Positions 50,594 to 59,269 of a stretch of 64,000 nucleotides of DNA are shown one piece after another. The stretch covers positions 17,246 through 81,245 of the forward strand of contig NZ_JACMYK010000019.1 of NCBI RefSeq assembly GCF_020889785.1. The letters are read 5' to 3'. A model generated the notes under the pieces. The model was given only the letters and a program-made list of their open reading frames with translations, searched no databases and was not told the origin of the DNA. The position numbers and the translations under genes were made by a program. How positions within the stretch are numbered: the stretch's first letter is position 1; every line of letters starts with the position of its first letter. Source of the DNA: Bradyrhizobium acaciae (GTDB taxonomy: Bacteria; Pseudomonadota; Alphaproteobacteria; Rhizobiales; Xanthobacteraceae).

Positions 50594-51589
50594 TCACCCA
50601 AACCGCTTTCTGCGCCATTCGATCAGCTTTGCGCTGACCTCGTCAGGCTTTTCCTGCTGCGTCCAATGGCCGCTGTCGTGGACCAGATGCTTTTCGAGAT
50701 CGGGCACCAGCCGCTCCATGCCGTCGGCGGCCGAAGGCGGAAGCACCGCGTCGTTCTCGGCCATGATCATCAGCGACGGCACACGCACATTGTGGTCGAG
50801 CCCGGCCGAGCGCTCCCAGTTGCGGGTGAAGTTGCGATACCAGTTGATGCCGCCGGTGAAGCCGGTCTTGGTGAAGGTGTCGACGAACACCTTCTTCTCC
50901 TCGGCCGACAGGATCGGCGTCCGCGGATCGTGCCTGGCGTCGTAATTCGCGATCATCTGCGGGAACGCCAAATTGAGCCGCGCCGAGGCGCCGACGCCGG
51001 CGATCGGTTGCTCCTCCGGCGCACCGGGCGGACGGGCGGCCGGCTTGCGCATGAAGGCGTCAAAGGTCTGCTCGACCCGGCTGCCGAAGATGCGGTCCGG
51101 CTCGCGCGCCGGGTCCTGGAACTGGACAATGTACATGTGGTCGCCGAAGCGCTGGCGGAACAGCGCGATCGGGTCCATCGGCGCCCGGTCCCAATGCGGC
51201 GTGTTGACGCCGACGACGCCGGCGACTCGCGTGGGATGCCTGAGCGGCATCTGCCAGACGACAAAGCCGCCCCAGTCGTGGCCGACGAAGATCGCCTTGT
51301 CGATCTTGAGATGGTCGAGCAGGCCGACGAGATCGCCGGTCAGATGCTCCATGTCGTAGGCTTCGACCGGCTCCGGCCGGTCGGTCGCGCCGTAGCCGCG
51401 CTGATCCGGCGCGATCACCCGGATGCCGGCCTCGCCCAACGCCTTGATCTGGTGGCGCCAGGAGAACGCCAGTTCAGGCCAGCCGTGGCACAGCACCACC
51501 GGCGGCGCGTCGGTCTTGGGGCCTGCTTCGTAAAACCCCATGCGGATGCCGTTCGTCTCGGCGAACTGCAGCGGTGGCATCTCGATCAT
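50594..51589 (-). CDS. Epoxide hydrolase-like alpha/beta hydrolase
   Basis: A 331-residue hydrolase with an Asp nucleophile: HGWP (35-38), DQRGYGATDRP, Asp105 in VGHDWGGFV, and a C-terminal catalytic His in VHDSGHWTQQE. These features fit epoxide hydrolases, which open epoxides to diols; a haloalkane dehalogenase is less likely. The start MIEMPPLQFA was chosen. It is 10 bp downstream of the WS/DGAT gene and upstream of a P450, so it may handle epoxides from unsaturated fatty acids (inference). Confidence 0.87.
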   Translation of the reverse strand: MIEMPPLQFAETNGIRMGFYEAGPKTDAPPVVLCHGWPELAFSWRHQIKALGEAGIRVIAPDQRGYGATDRPEPVEAYDMEHLTGDLVGLLDHLKIDKAIFVGHDWGGFVVWQMPLRHPTRVAGVVGVNTPHWDRAPMDPIALFRQRFGDHMYIVQFQDPAREPDRIFGSRVEQTFDAFMRKPAARPPGAPEEQPIAGVGASARLNLAFPQMIANYDARHDPRTPILSAEEKKVFVDTFTKTGFTGGINWYRNFTRNWERSAGLDHNVRVPSLMIMAENDAVLPPSAADGMERLVPDLEKHLVHDSGHWTQQEKPDEVSAKLIEWRRKRFG

Positions 51590-51599
51590 TGTGAAATTC

Positions 51600-53150
51600 C
51601 TATTCAGCCGCGCCCTTGATGTCCGCGGTCGGGGGAGCGAACGCCGCCTCGAGTGCATCGAACTCGAGCGGGAGCATGTCGCACATCACCTGCACGTGGG
51701 GAATGATGTTGGCACCCACGATGAAGCCGAAATCGAGCTGATCGCGGTAGCTCTGCACGGTGATGTTGAGCGCCACGCCGTGGGTCGAGATCGAAACCGG
51801 GAAGATGTGCAGCAGCTCCGCACCCGCCGCGTACAGGGTCTGCCGCGGCCCGGGCACGTTGGAAACCGTGATGTTGGTCGCCGGCGGCAACACGTTGGAA
51901 AGATCGGAGCGGCTGTAGAGCAGCGCCAGGATCTGCACCAGGATCGGCGCACCCAGCAGCGAGATGTTGGTCACCTGCGGCACCAGGGCGCGCAGCGGAT
52001 GCGACATCTCCTTGGACTTGGTGGACTGCGCGATGATGGTTTCCAGCCGCTTCCGGGGATCCTCGATGTCGGTCGCGATCGAGCAAATCATCCCGAACAC
52101 CTGGTTGTTGGATTCGGCATTGCCCTCCTCGCGCAGCGAGATCGGCACGCCGGCGGTCAGCGATTTGTTGGGCAGCGCGCCCTGGCTGATCAGATAGCAC
52201 CGCACCACGCCGGAGGCGAGCGCCAGCACGACGTCGTTGAGCTTGCCGCCCGAGGCCTTGGCCAGCGCCTTGGCGCGCGACAACGAGATCGAGGTGCCGG
52301 CAAAGCTGCGTTCCGACGAGATCGCCTTGTTGAGGATGGTCGGCGGCGAGGCCATCGCCTGCAGGTTCTCGCGCGACCTCGGATCGGCGATCTTGGCGAC
52401 GACGTCGGACAGGCTCTTCATGACGGTCGGCATGGAGCCTGCGAACTTCACCGCGCTCTCGATCTGGAACATGGCGTTGTCGAACAGGATCGAGCCGAGG
52501 TCGCTCTTGCCCGAGCGTGGCAGCTCCAGGCTCTTCTGCGCGGCGGCGGCCGCCTCGAACGGCTGGGTCCAGAGCTGCTGATAGGCGTCGATCAGATTGG
52601 CCGCGATGTCGCGCGGCTCCTGTGCGACCTTTTTCGCGCTCGGCGGCTCGATCTCGCGCGGCACCGGCGTCAGGTCGTAGATCATGCTGGTCAGCGCAGC
52701 ACCTGCGCCGCCGTCGATGCAGGCGTGATGCATCTTGGAATAGAGCCCGATCTCATTGTTCTTCATGCCCTCGAAGACGTAGAACTCCCAGAGCGGGCGG
52801 GCGCGGTTCAAGAGCTTGGCGTGCATCCAGCCGACGATACGCTCCAGCGTGGCGCGGTCGTGCGGCGCCGGCAGGCTGCCGCGGAAGATGTGGCGGTCGA
52901 TGTCGAACTGGTCGTCCTCGACCCAGGACGGATGGTCGATGTCGAGCGGCGCCTTCTGCAGGCGCGCCTTGAGGATCGGCGCGATGTGCAGCCGCGAGGC
53001 GATCATCGCCTTGAATTCCTCGAAGAAGTCGCCCTTGTAGCCGGAGGGCAGGCGGAAGATCGCCATGCTGCCGACATGCATCGGCATTTCCGGCGTTTCC
53101 AGATACAGAAACGATGCGTCCAGCGAGGACAGCTTCTTGGCGTCGCTCAT
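51600..53150 (-). CDS. Wax ester synthase/diacylglycerol acyltransferase (WS/DGAT)
   Basis: A 516-residue WS/DGAT enzyme that joins acyl-CoA to fatty alcohols or diacylglycerol for neutral lipid storage. The catalytic HHxxxDG is KMHHACIDGGAG (H141, H142, D146, G147); N-terminal SSLDASFLYLETPEMPMHVG and the C-terminal TNITVSNVPGPRQTLYAAGA are family hallmarks. A GGGAGGAG site precedes the ATG. Neighbouring hydrolases and PHA genes support a storage role. Confidence 0.93.
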   Translation of the reverse strand: MSDAKKLSSLDASFLYLETPEMPMHVGSMAIFRLPSGYKGDFFEEFKAMIASRLHIAPILKARLQKAPLDIDHPSWVEDDQFDIDRHIFRGSLPAPHDRATLERIVGWMHAKLLNRARPLWEFYVFEGMKNNEIGLYSKMHHACIDGGAGAALTSMIYDLTPVPREIEPPSAKKVAQEPRDIAANLIDAYQQLWTQPFEAAAAAQKSLELPRSGKSDLGSILFDNAMFQIESAVKFAGSMPTVMKSLSDVVAKIADPRSRENLQAMASPPTILNKAISSERSFAGTSISLSRAKALAKASGGKLNDVVLALASGVVRCYLISQGALPNKSLTAGVPISLREEGNAESNNQVFGMICSIATDIEDPRKRLETIIAQSTKSKEMSHPLRALVPQVTNISLLGAPILVQILALLYSRSDLSNVLPPATNITVSNVPGPRQTLYAAGAELLHIFPVSISTHGVALNITVQSYRDQLDFGFIVGANIIPHVQVMCDMLPLEFDALEAAFAPPTADIKGAAE

Positions 53151-53208
53151 GATCTCCTCCCGAGAGCCTACTCACGCGGGCGCCTTGGCGGCGCTTCTCG
53201 TCGTCTGA

Positions 53209-54009
53209 TCAGGATAGTGCCTGTTCTGCCGGCCCGTAGGCAATGGCAAAGGGGCCCGACCGGTCAAAATGCCGGAACTCGCCTTCCGACTGCGCCAGTC
53301 GGTCTGCGATCGCCCACAGCGCTGCCGGGTTGACGCCGAGGCCGAGATGGCTGGCCAGATGCACCTCGATGTTCTCGGCGGTCGCTGACGCCCGCACCCG
53401 CGAGGTGCGCCAGTTCACGATGCCGTCGGTGCGGGAATAGATCGAGGTGGCCGGCACCGGCATGTCGCCGGCGATCGCGGCGCGAATCTCGGGAATGTCG
53501 TCCACCGCCTCGCCGGATAGCAGCTCGTACAGCCGGGTCGCGTTGGTGGCGCGGATGTCGTCGGCGAACGGACTGCCGAGCGTGATGATGGAGCGCACCA
53601 GATCGGGCATCTGCGCCGCCAGGTCGCGCGCATAGACGCCACCGAGGCTCCAGCCGATGATCGTGACCTTGCGCCCGGACGCTTCATGGACCCGCTTCAG
53701 CAGGTCGCGCAGCGCAGCCCGCCGGCTGGAAATCCCGCCGAAATTGCGGCCCATGTTCCAGGCGTAGGCGTCGTAGCCGAGCTCTTTCAGATAACGCCGC
53801 ATCGGCGCCATCGAAAGGTCGCTGGCGAGGAAGCCCGGCAGCGCCAGCACCGGATGGCCGTCGCCCTTCGGCGCCTGCATCAGCAGGGGCGACAGCAGCA
53901 GGCTCGAATTGAGTTCGAGCACGCCGCGCGCTTCGGCCAGCATCAAGAACAGGCTAGGCGGGCGCAACCGGCGTTCGGTCCCATCAACGCTCCTGTCCAT
54001 GTCGGTCAC
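53209..54009 (-). CDS. Lipase-like alpha/beta hydrolase, paralogue 2
   Basis: A 266-residue relative of the protein at 39336-40106: APKGDGHPVLALPGFLASDL, nucleophile elbow IIGWSLGGVYARDLAAQ, then LGSPFADDIRATNATRL and a C-terminal HLGLGVNPAALWAIADRLAQ. The GTG start overlaps the upstream DUF6489 stop (TAGTG); an ATG three codons later is an alternative. Probably an ester or acylglycerol hydrolase co-expressed with the WS/DGAT gene. Confidence 0.83.
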   Translation of the reverse strand: MTDMDRSVDGTERRLRPPSLFLMLAEARGVLELNSSLLLSPLLMQAPKGDGHPVLALPGFLASDLSMAPMRRYLKELGYDAYAWNMGRNFGGISSRRAALRDLLKRVHEASGRKVTIIGWSLGGVYARDLAAQMPDLVRSIITLGSPFADDIRATNATRLYELLSGEAVDDIPEIRAAIAGDMPVPATSIYSRTDGIVNWRTSRVRASATAENIEVHLASHLGLGVNPAALWAIADRLAQSEGEFRHFDRSGPFAIAYGPAEQALS

Positions 54010-54257
54010 TATTTCTTCTTGCTCGTGCCGCCGAAGCCGGCCATCGCCACGAACATGTCCTGGAAGCGTTCGGCGAGCTTGGGATCGAAGGTGAACCAGC
54101 TCTGCAGCAGCGATTCCGGCGAAATCTTATCGATGTTCGACAGCATCTGCTGCTGCAGCTTGTCCATGACGGCATTCTGCATCGGCGCCACGTCGGGCAG
54201 GCCGAAGAATTGCCGCGCTTCGAGGGGCGTACAATCTATCTCGACGTTGACTTTCAT
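54009..54257 (-). CDS. DUF6489 family small protein
   Basis: An 82-residue protein beginning MKVNVEIDCTPLEARQFFGL and containing LPDVAPMQNAVMDKLQQQML; I recognise it as a DUF6489-like protein of unknown function. No signal or membrane segment; helical with a Lys-rich tail (GGTSKKK). It overlaps the downstream lipase-like gene by one base. First gene of the lipid-related minus-strand group. Confidence 0.78.
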   Translation of the reverse strand: MKVNVEIDCTPLEARQFFGLPDVAPMQNAVMDKLQQQMLSNIDKISPESLLQSWFTFDPKLAERFQDMFVAMAGFGGTSKKK

Positions 54258-54635
54258 ATCCGCCTCCTCAAACGCGCCTGACCCACCTCAGTATCGCCGC
54301 GACGGGGTGCGTTGCGCAAGTCGGCCCCACCCGCCCCAAGGTGCAGTCGGCCTCAATCATCCGTTATGGTCAACCAAACCGTTTTTGGAGCGACAGGCAT
54401 AAACAAGATGCGCCGGTGATCATTCCCGTGACCGACAGGCAGCACTCCGAAAGTCGAATGTCTCGCGTTCGTGCCGACAGCCTACTCTCGAATCCCGGCC
54501 ATTGCGCTGCACCCGCGCGAACAGGTTAACCCTTTGGGAAATCGCGCTTGCGCGGCCGGTAAACTCTGGCAACATGCATCAATAATACCAGCCGGACAAA
54601 GCAGCCGGCGGACAAAAACGGGGACGCGGGATCAC
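54258..54635. other. Divergent promoter region (378 bp)
   Basis: Contains the promoters of the DUF6489-led group and of the dipeptide ABC operon. A small palindrome CCAAA-N5-TTTGG is at 54374-54388. No convincing -35/-10 pair and no small gene are visible. Confidence 0.5.
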
Positions 54636-56234
54636 ATGTCGGTACGTTGGAGTTTGTTTGCGGCGACGGCCGTCGCACTGGTCGCCTTTGCCTTGCCGGC
54701 ATCGGCACAGACGTTGAAGTATGCCAACCAGGGCGAGCTCAAGTCGCTGGATCCCTACACGCTGAAGGAAACCACGACGATCGCGCACCACGCCCACGTC
54801 TATGAGGGCCTCACCGCGCGCGACAAGGACCTCAAGATCATTCCGGCACTGGCGGAAAGCTGGGAGACGCTGAGCCCGACCAAATGGCGCTTCCATCTGC
54901 GCAAGGGCGTGAAATTCCACAATGGCGACCCCTTCACCGCCGACGACGTGCTGTTTTCCGCGGACCGCGTCCGCGCCAAGGGCTCCAATTTCCTCAGCAA
55001 CGTCCCGGCCGACGCCAAATTCACCAAGGTCGACGACTACACCGTCGACGTGACGCTGGACTCGCCCAATCCCATCCTGACCTCGCAATGGGATAGCTGG
55101 TACATCATGGACAAGAAGTGGTGCGAGGAGAACAACTCGGTCGCACCGACGCCGGCCTCCGCAACCACGCCGAGCTACGCGGCGCTGCACGAGAACGGCA
55201 CCGGCGCCTTCACGATCGAGAGCCATCAGCCCGGCGTGAAGACCGTATTCAAGGCGTTTCCGGGCTATTGGCGCAAGCCCGAGCATAATCTCAAGGAGAT
55301 CGTCTTCACCCCGATCGGCTCCGACGCCACCCGCGTCGCCGCATTGCTCTCGGGCGAAGTCGATGTCATCGAGCCGGTTCCGCTGCAGGACATCCAGCGC
55401 GTCAATTCCAGCGGCGTCGCCACTGTCATGACCGCGCCGGAGATCCGCACCATCTTCATCGGCATGGATATGGCCCGCGACGAGCTGCTGTATTCCAACA
55501 TCAAGGGCAAGAATCCGTTCAAGGACATCAAGGTCCGCGAAGCCTTCTACAAGACGATCGACGTCGACCTGATCAAGACCCGCGTGATGCGCGGCATGTC
55601 GACGCCCTCGGCCCTGATGATCGCCCCCGAGCTCTATCCGCTGTCGAAGGAGTTCACCCGGCCGAAGCCCGATCCGGAAGGCGCCAAGAAGCTCCTGGCC
55701 GAGGCCGGCTATCCGAACGGCTTCGAAGTCACGATGGATTGCCCGAACGACCGCTATGTCAACGACGCGGCGATCTGCCAGGCGGTGGTCGGCATGCTGG
55801 CCCGCATCGGCGTCAAGGTGAACCTGCTGGCGCAGCCGAAGGCGCAGTATTTCGGCAAGGTGCTGAAGCCCGGCGGTTACCAGACCTCGTTCTTCATGCT
55901 GGGCTGGACGCCCGCGACCTCAGACTCGCACAACGTGCTGCACGACATCCTCGGCTGCCGTGACGATCCGAAGGATTCCACCCGGGGCGAGGCCAATCTC
56001 GGCGGCTATTGCAACAAGGAAGTCGACGCGCTGACCGACAAGGTCCTGGTCGAGAGCGACACGGCCAAGCGCGACCAGTTGATCAAGCAGGCCTACGAAA
56101 TCGTCATCAAGGATTACGGCTACATTCCGCTGCATCAGCAACCGCTGGTGTGGGGCGTGTCGAAAAAAGTCAAATTGACCCAGCGCGCGGACAACCAGGT
56201 GCTGCTGTACTGGGCGACCAAACAGGGTGAATAG
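54636..56234 (+). CDS. Dipeptide/oligopeptide-type ABC transporter substrate-binding protein
   Basis: A 532-residue cluster C binding protein (DppA/GsiB type) with signal peptide MSVRWSLFAATAVALVAFAL ending at ASAQ. YANQGELKSLDPYTL, AHVYEGLTARDKDLKIIPAL, WRFHLRKGVKFHNGDPFTAD are family hallmarks. The start MSVRWSL is the only one leaving the signal at the N-terminus. Ligand not evident; the operon's gamma-glutamyltransferase suggests peptides or gamma-glutamyl compounds. Confidence 0.92.
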   Translation: MSVRWSLFAATAVALVAFALPASAQTLKYANQGELKSLDPYTLKETTTIAHHAHVYEGLTARDKDLKIIPALAESWETLSPTKWRFHLRKGVKFHNGDPFTADDVLFSADRVRAKGSNFLSNVPADAKFTKVDDYTVDVTLDSPNPILTSQWDSWYIMDKKWCEENNSVAPTPASATTPSYAALHENGTGAFTIESHQPGVKTVFKAFPGYWRKPEHNLKEIVFTPIGSDATRVAALLSGEVDVIEPVPLQDIQRVNSSGVATVMTAPEIRTIFIGMDMARDELLYSNIKGKNPFKDIKVREAFYKTIDVDLIKTRVMRGMSTPSALMIAPELYPLSKEFTRPKPDPEGAKKLLAEAGYPNGFEVTMDCPNDRYVNDAAICQAVVGMLARIGVKVNLLAQPKAQYFGKVLKPGGYQTSFFMLGWTPATSDSHNVLHDILGCRDDPKDSTRGEANLGGYCNKEVDALTDKVLVESDTAKRDQLIKQAYEIVIKDYGYIPLHQQPLVWGVSKKVKLTQRADNQVLLYWATKQGE

Positions 56235-56250
56235 TGGCTACGGCGAATTG

Positions 56251-56278
56251 GGTCCCGGAAGCGCAGGCTTCCGGGACC
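56251..56278. terminator. Intra-operon hairpin between binding protein and permease genes
   Basis: A perfect 12-bp stem GGTCCCGGAAGC / GCTTCCGGGACC with loop GCAG, starting 17 bp after the binding-protein stop; TTTT follows 6 nt later. It probably attenuates read-through or protects the binding-protein mRNA so that this protein is made in excess. Confidence 0.7.
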
Positions 56279-56337
56279 TCGCGTTTTCCGGTCGCGCAAA
56301 GCCGCGCGCCAATTGTCAAAAGCAGTGAAAGGTAGAG

Positions 56338-57318
56338 ATGCTCGCTTTCACTCTTCGCCGCTTCCTCCAGGCCATCGGCGTCATGCTCGCCGTCGGCATC
56401 ATCGCGTTCGCGATGTTCCGCTTCGCCGGCGATCCGGTAAACCAGATCGTCTCGATCGACACTTCGGCGGCGGAACGCGCCTCGATCCGGCAGTCGCTCG
56501 GCCTCGATGATCCCGTGCTGGTGCAGTTCGGCCGCTACTTCATCAATGCGCTGCAGTTCAAGTTCGGCGTGTCCTACCAGTTCCGGCTGCCGGTCTCATC
56601 GCTGCTCGCCGAGCGCATGCCGGCGACGCTGGAGCTTGCGATCGTCGCCACCATCTTTGCGATGGTGGCCGGCATCCTGATGGGGGTCTATTCGGCGCTG
56701 CGCCGTGACACCATCCTGGCCAGATTATTCCAGGCGATATCGCTGATCGGCATCTCACTGCCGACCTTCCTGATCGGCATCCTGCTGATCTATCTGTTCG
56801 CCGTGACCTTGGGCTGGCTGCCCTCCTTCGGCCGCGGCGACGTGGTGAAGCTCGGCTGGTGGTCGACCGGGCTCCTCACCGTCTCCGGCTGGAAGGCGAT
56901 CATCATGCCGGCGATCACGCTCGGGCTGTTCCAGATGACCCTGATCATGCGGCTGGTGCGCGCCGAAATGCTGGAAGTGCTGCGCACCGACTATATCCGC
57001 TTTGCCCGCGCCCGCGGGCTGACCACGCGCGCAATCCATTTCGGCCACGCGCTGAAGAACACGCTGGTTCCGGTGATCACGGTGGCCGGCCTGCAGTTTG
57101 GCTCGGTTATTGCTTTCTCGATCATCACCGAAACCGTGTTCCAATGGCCGGGCATGGGGCTTCTGTTCGTGCAGGCCGTGCAGAATGTCGATATCCCGAT
57201 CATGGCCGCGTATCTCCTGATGGTCTCGCTGATCTTCGTCACCATCAATCTCGTGGTCGACATTCTCTACACCGTAGTCGATCCGCGCTTGCGGTCGACC
57301 GTCGGCCGCGCGGCGTGA
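56338..57318 (+). CDS. ABC transporter permease, DppB type
   Basis: A 326-residue permease with six hydrophobic segments; N-terminal FTLRRFLQAIGVMLAVGIIA, EAA loop region RTDYIRFARARGLTTRAIHF and C-terminal VDILYTVVDPRLRS are typical DppB. It forms the inner-membrane channel with the next gene's product. Confidence 0.93.
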   Translation: MLAFTLRRFLQAIGVMLAVGIIAFAMFRFAGDPVNQIVSIDTSAAERASIRQSLGLDDPVLVQFGRYFINALQFKFGVSYQFRLPVSSLLAERMPATLELAIVATIFAMVAGILMGVYSALRRDTILARLFQAISLIGISLPTFLIGILLIYLFAVTLGWLPSFGRGDVVKLGWWSTGLLTVSGWKAIIMPAITLGLFQMTLIMRLVRAEMLEVLRTDYIRFARARGLTTRAIHFGHALKNTLVPVITVAGLQFGSVIAFSIITETVFQWPGMGLLFVQAVQNVDIPIMAAYLLMVSLIFVTINLVVDILYTVVDPRLRSTVGRAA

Positions 57319-57329
57319 GGGACCAAACC

Positions 57330-58289
57330 ATGTCCGACGCCGTCGTCCCCGATCGCACGCAAGACCACCAGGCACCAGCCGGCTGGGTCAGGCGCGCGCT
57401 CGACAGCGACATCTTCTATTCGTTCCGCCGCTCCAGGCTGACGATGGTCGCAGCCTCCATCACGCTGCTGTTCTTCCTGCTGGCGATCTTTGCGTCATGG
57501 CTAGCGGTGCAGGATCCGTTCGATCCGGCGCAACTACAGCTGCTCAACTCGCGGATCGCGCCGCTGTGGACCGCCGATGGCCAGAGCCCGTTCCTGCTCG
57601 GCACCGACGAGCAGGGCCGCGACGTGCTCTCGGCGATCCTTTACGGCCTGCGCATCTCGCTTGCGGTCGGCATCGCAGGCGTGGTGTTCGCCGGCGCGCT
57701 CGGCATCGCCCTCGGCCTGATCGCCGGCTATTTCGGCGGCGTGGTCGACACCGTGATCATGCGGATCGCCGACGTGCAGCTCACCTTCCCCGCGATCCTG
57801 ATCGCGCTGCTGGTCAACGGCGTCGCCAAATCGCTGCTCGGCAACCGGCTCGACGAGATGAGCACGCTCGGCGTGCTCGTGATCGCGATCGGTCTCAGCT
57901 TCTGGGTGCAATATGCCCGCACCGTGCGCGGCTCGGTCATGGTCGAGAAGAACAAGGACTATGTCGCGGCGGCGCAGCTGATCGGCCTGCCGGCGCCGAA
58001 GATCATGTTCCGCCACGTGCTGCCGAACACCATGGGACCGATCCTGGTGATCGCCACCATCAACCTCGCGCTGGCCATCATCACCGAGGCGACGCTGTCG
58101 TTCCTCGGCGCCGGCATGCCCGACACCATGCCGTCGCTCGGCACCCTGATCCGGATCGGCAACAACTATCTGTTCGCCGGCGAATGGTGGATCGTCGCCT
58201 TCCCGGGCATTGCGCTCGCGGGCCTGATCCTCTCCATCAACCTGCTCGGCGACTGGCTGCGCGACGCACTCAACCCGAAGCTCCGATGA
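57330..58289 (+). CDS. ABC transporter permease, DppC type
   Basis: A 319-residue permease. SRLTMVAASITLLFFLLAIF is the first membrane helix; LGTDEQGRDVLSAILYGLRI and the EAA loop KDYVAAAQLIGLPAPKIMFR are DppC marks. The start MSDAVVPDRTQ follows the dppB-type stop by 11 bp. Its stop overlaps the next start (ATGA). Confidence 0.93.
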   Translation: MSDAVVPDRTQDHQAPAGWVRRALDSDIFYSFRRSRLTMVAASITLLFFLLAIFASWLAVQDPFDPAQLQLLNSRIAPLWTADGQSPFLLGTDEQGRDVLSAILYGLRISLAVGIAGVVFAGALGIALGLIAGYFGGVVDTVIMRIADVQLTFPAILIALLVNGVAKSLLGNRLDEMSTLGVLVIAIGLSFWVQYARTVRGSVMVEKNKDYVAAAQLIGLPAPKIMFRHVLPNTMGPILVIATINLALAIITEATLSFLGAGMPDTMPSLGTLIRIGNNYLFAGEWWIVAFPGIALAGLILSINLLGDWLRDALNPKLR

Positions 58290-59269
58290 CCCAACCCGTT
58301 CTTTCCGTGCGTAACCTCGAGGTGGAATTCGTCACCCGCCGCGCCACCTTGCGCGCCATCAACGGCGTGTCGTTCGAGATCGCCAAGGGCGAGGTGCTCG
58401 GCGTGGTCGGCGAGTCCGGCGCCGGCAAGTCGGTCACGGGCCTTGCCGTGATCGGGCTGATCGATCCGCCCGGCCGCATCTCCGGCGGCGAGATCGAGCT
58501 GTCGGGCACGCGGATCGACCATCTTTCCCCGGAGGAGATCCGCCGCGTCAGGGGCAAGCGGATCGGCATGATCTTCCAGGATCCGCTGACCAGCCTCAAT
58601 CCGCTCTACCGGATCGGCGATCAGATCATCGAAACCATCCGCACCCACACAAATTTAAGCGAAAGCGCCGCGCGCAGGCGCGCCATCGATCTATTGGCCG
58701 AGGTAGGCATTCCCGCGCCGGAGAAGCGCATCGACGGCTATCCGCATGAATTCTCCGGCGGCATGCGCCAGCGCGTCGTCATTGCACTCGCGATCTGTGC
58801 CGAGCCGGAATTGATCATCGCGGACGAGCCGACCACCGCGCTCGACGTCTCGGTGCAGGCGCAGATCATCGCGCTGATCAAGCGGCTCGGGCGCGACCAC
58901 GGCACCGCGGTGATGCTGGTGACCCACGACATGGGCGTGATCGCCGAGACCTGCGACCGCGTCGCGGTGATGTATTCGGGCCGCATCGCCGAGATCGGCC
59001 CGGTGCAGGAGGTGGTGCGCAATCCGTTGCATCCCTACGCCAAGGGCCTGATGGGCGCGATCCCGACGCTCGCCGGCGAGGACAAGCGCCTGGTGCAGAT
59101 CCCGGGCGCGATGCCGCGGCTGTCGGCAATCCCGCCAGGCTGCCCGTTCAATCCGCGCTGCGCGTTTGCGTTCGATCGCTGCTGCGTCGAGCGTCCCGAG
59201 CCGATCCGGCAGGGCACGCAATCCGTCGCCTGCCATCTGTTCGAGCCCGCGAAGGAGACCGCGGCATGA
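58286..59269 (+). CDS. ABC transporter ATPase, DppD type
   Basis: A 327-residue ATPase: Walker A GESGAGKS, signature FSGGMRQRVVIALAI, Walker B LIIADEPTTALD and the C-terminal oligopeptide motif CPFNPRCAFAFDRC, which binds a metal cluster in some relatives. It starts within the previous stop (ATGA) and couples with DppF. Confidence 0.94.
   Translation: MTQPVLSVRNLEVEFVTRRATLRAINGVSFEIAKGEVLGVVGESGAGKSVTGLAVIGLIDPPGRISGGEIELSGTRIDHLSPEEIRRVRGKRIGMIFQDPLTSLNPLYRIGDQIIETIRTHTNLSESAARRRAIDLLAEVGIPAPEKRIDGYPHEFSGGMRQRVVIALAICAEPELIIADEPTTALDVSVQAQIIALIKRLGRDHGTAVMLVTHDMGVIAETCDRVAVMYSGRIAEIGPVQEVVRNPLHPYAKGLMGAIPTLAGEDKRLVQIPGAMPRLSAIPPGCPFNPRCAFAFDRCCVERPEPIRQGTQSVACHLFEPAKETAA

Noticed and set aside
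51540..53333. A 597-codon open frame on the plus strand
   Set aside because: Antisense to the WS/DGAT gene, which carries the HHxxxDG motif and a good ribosome site; the frame has no recognisable domain.
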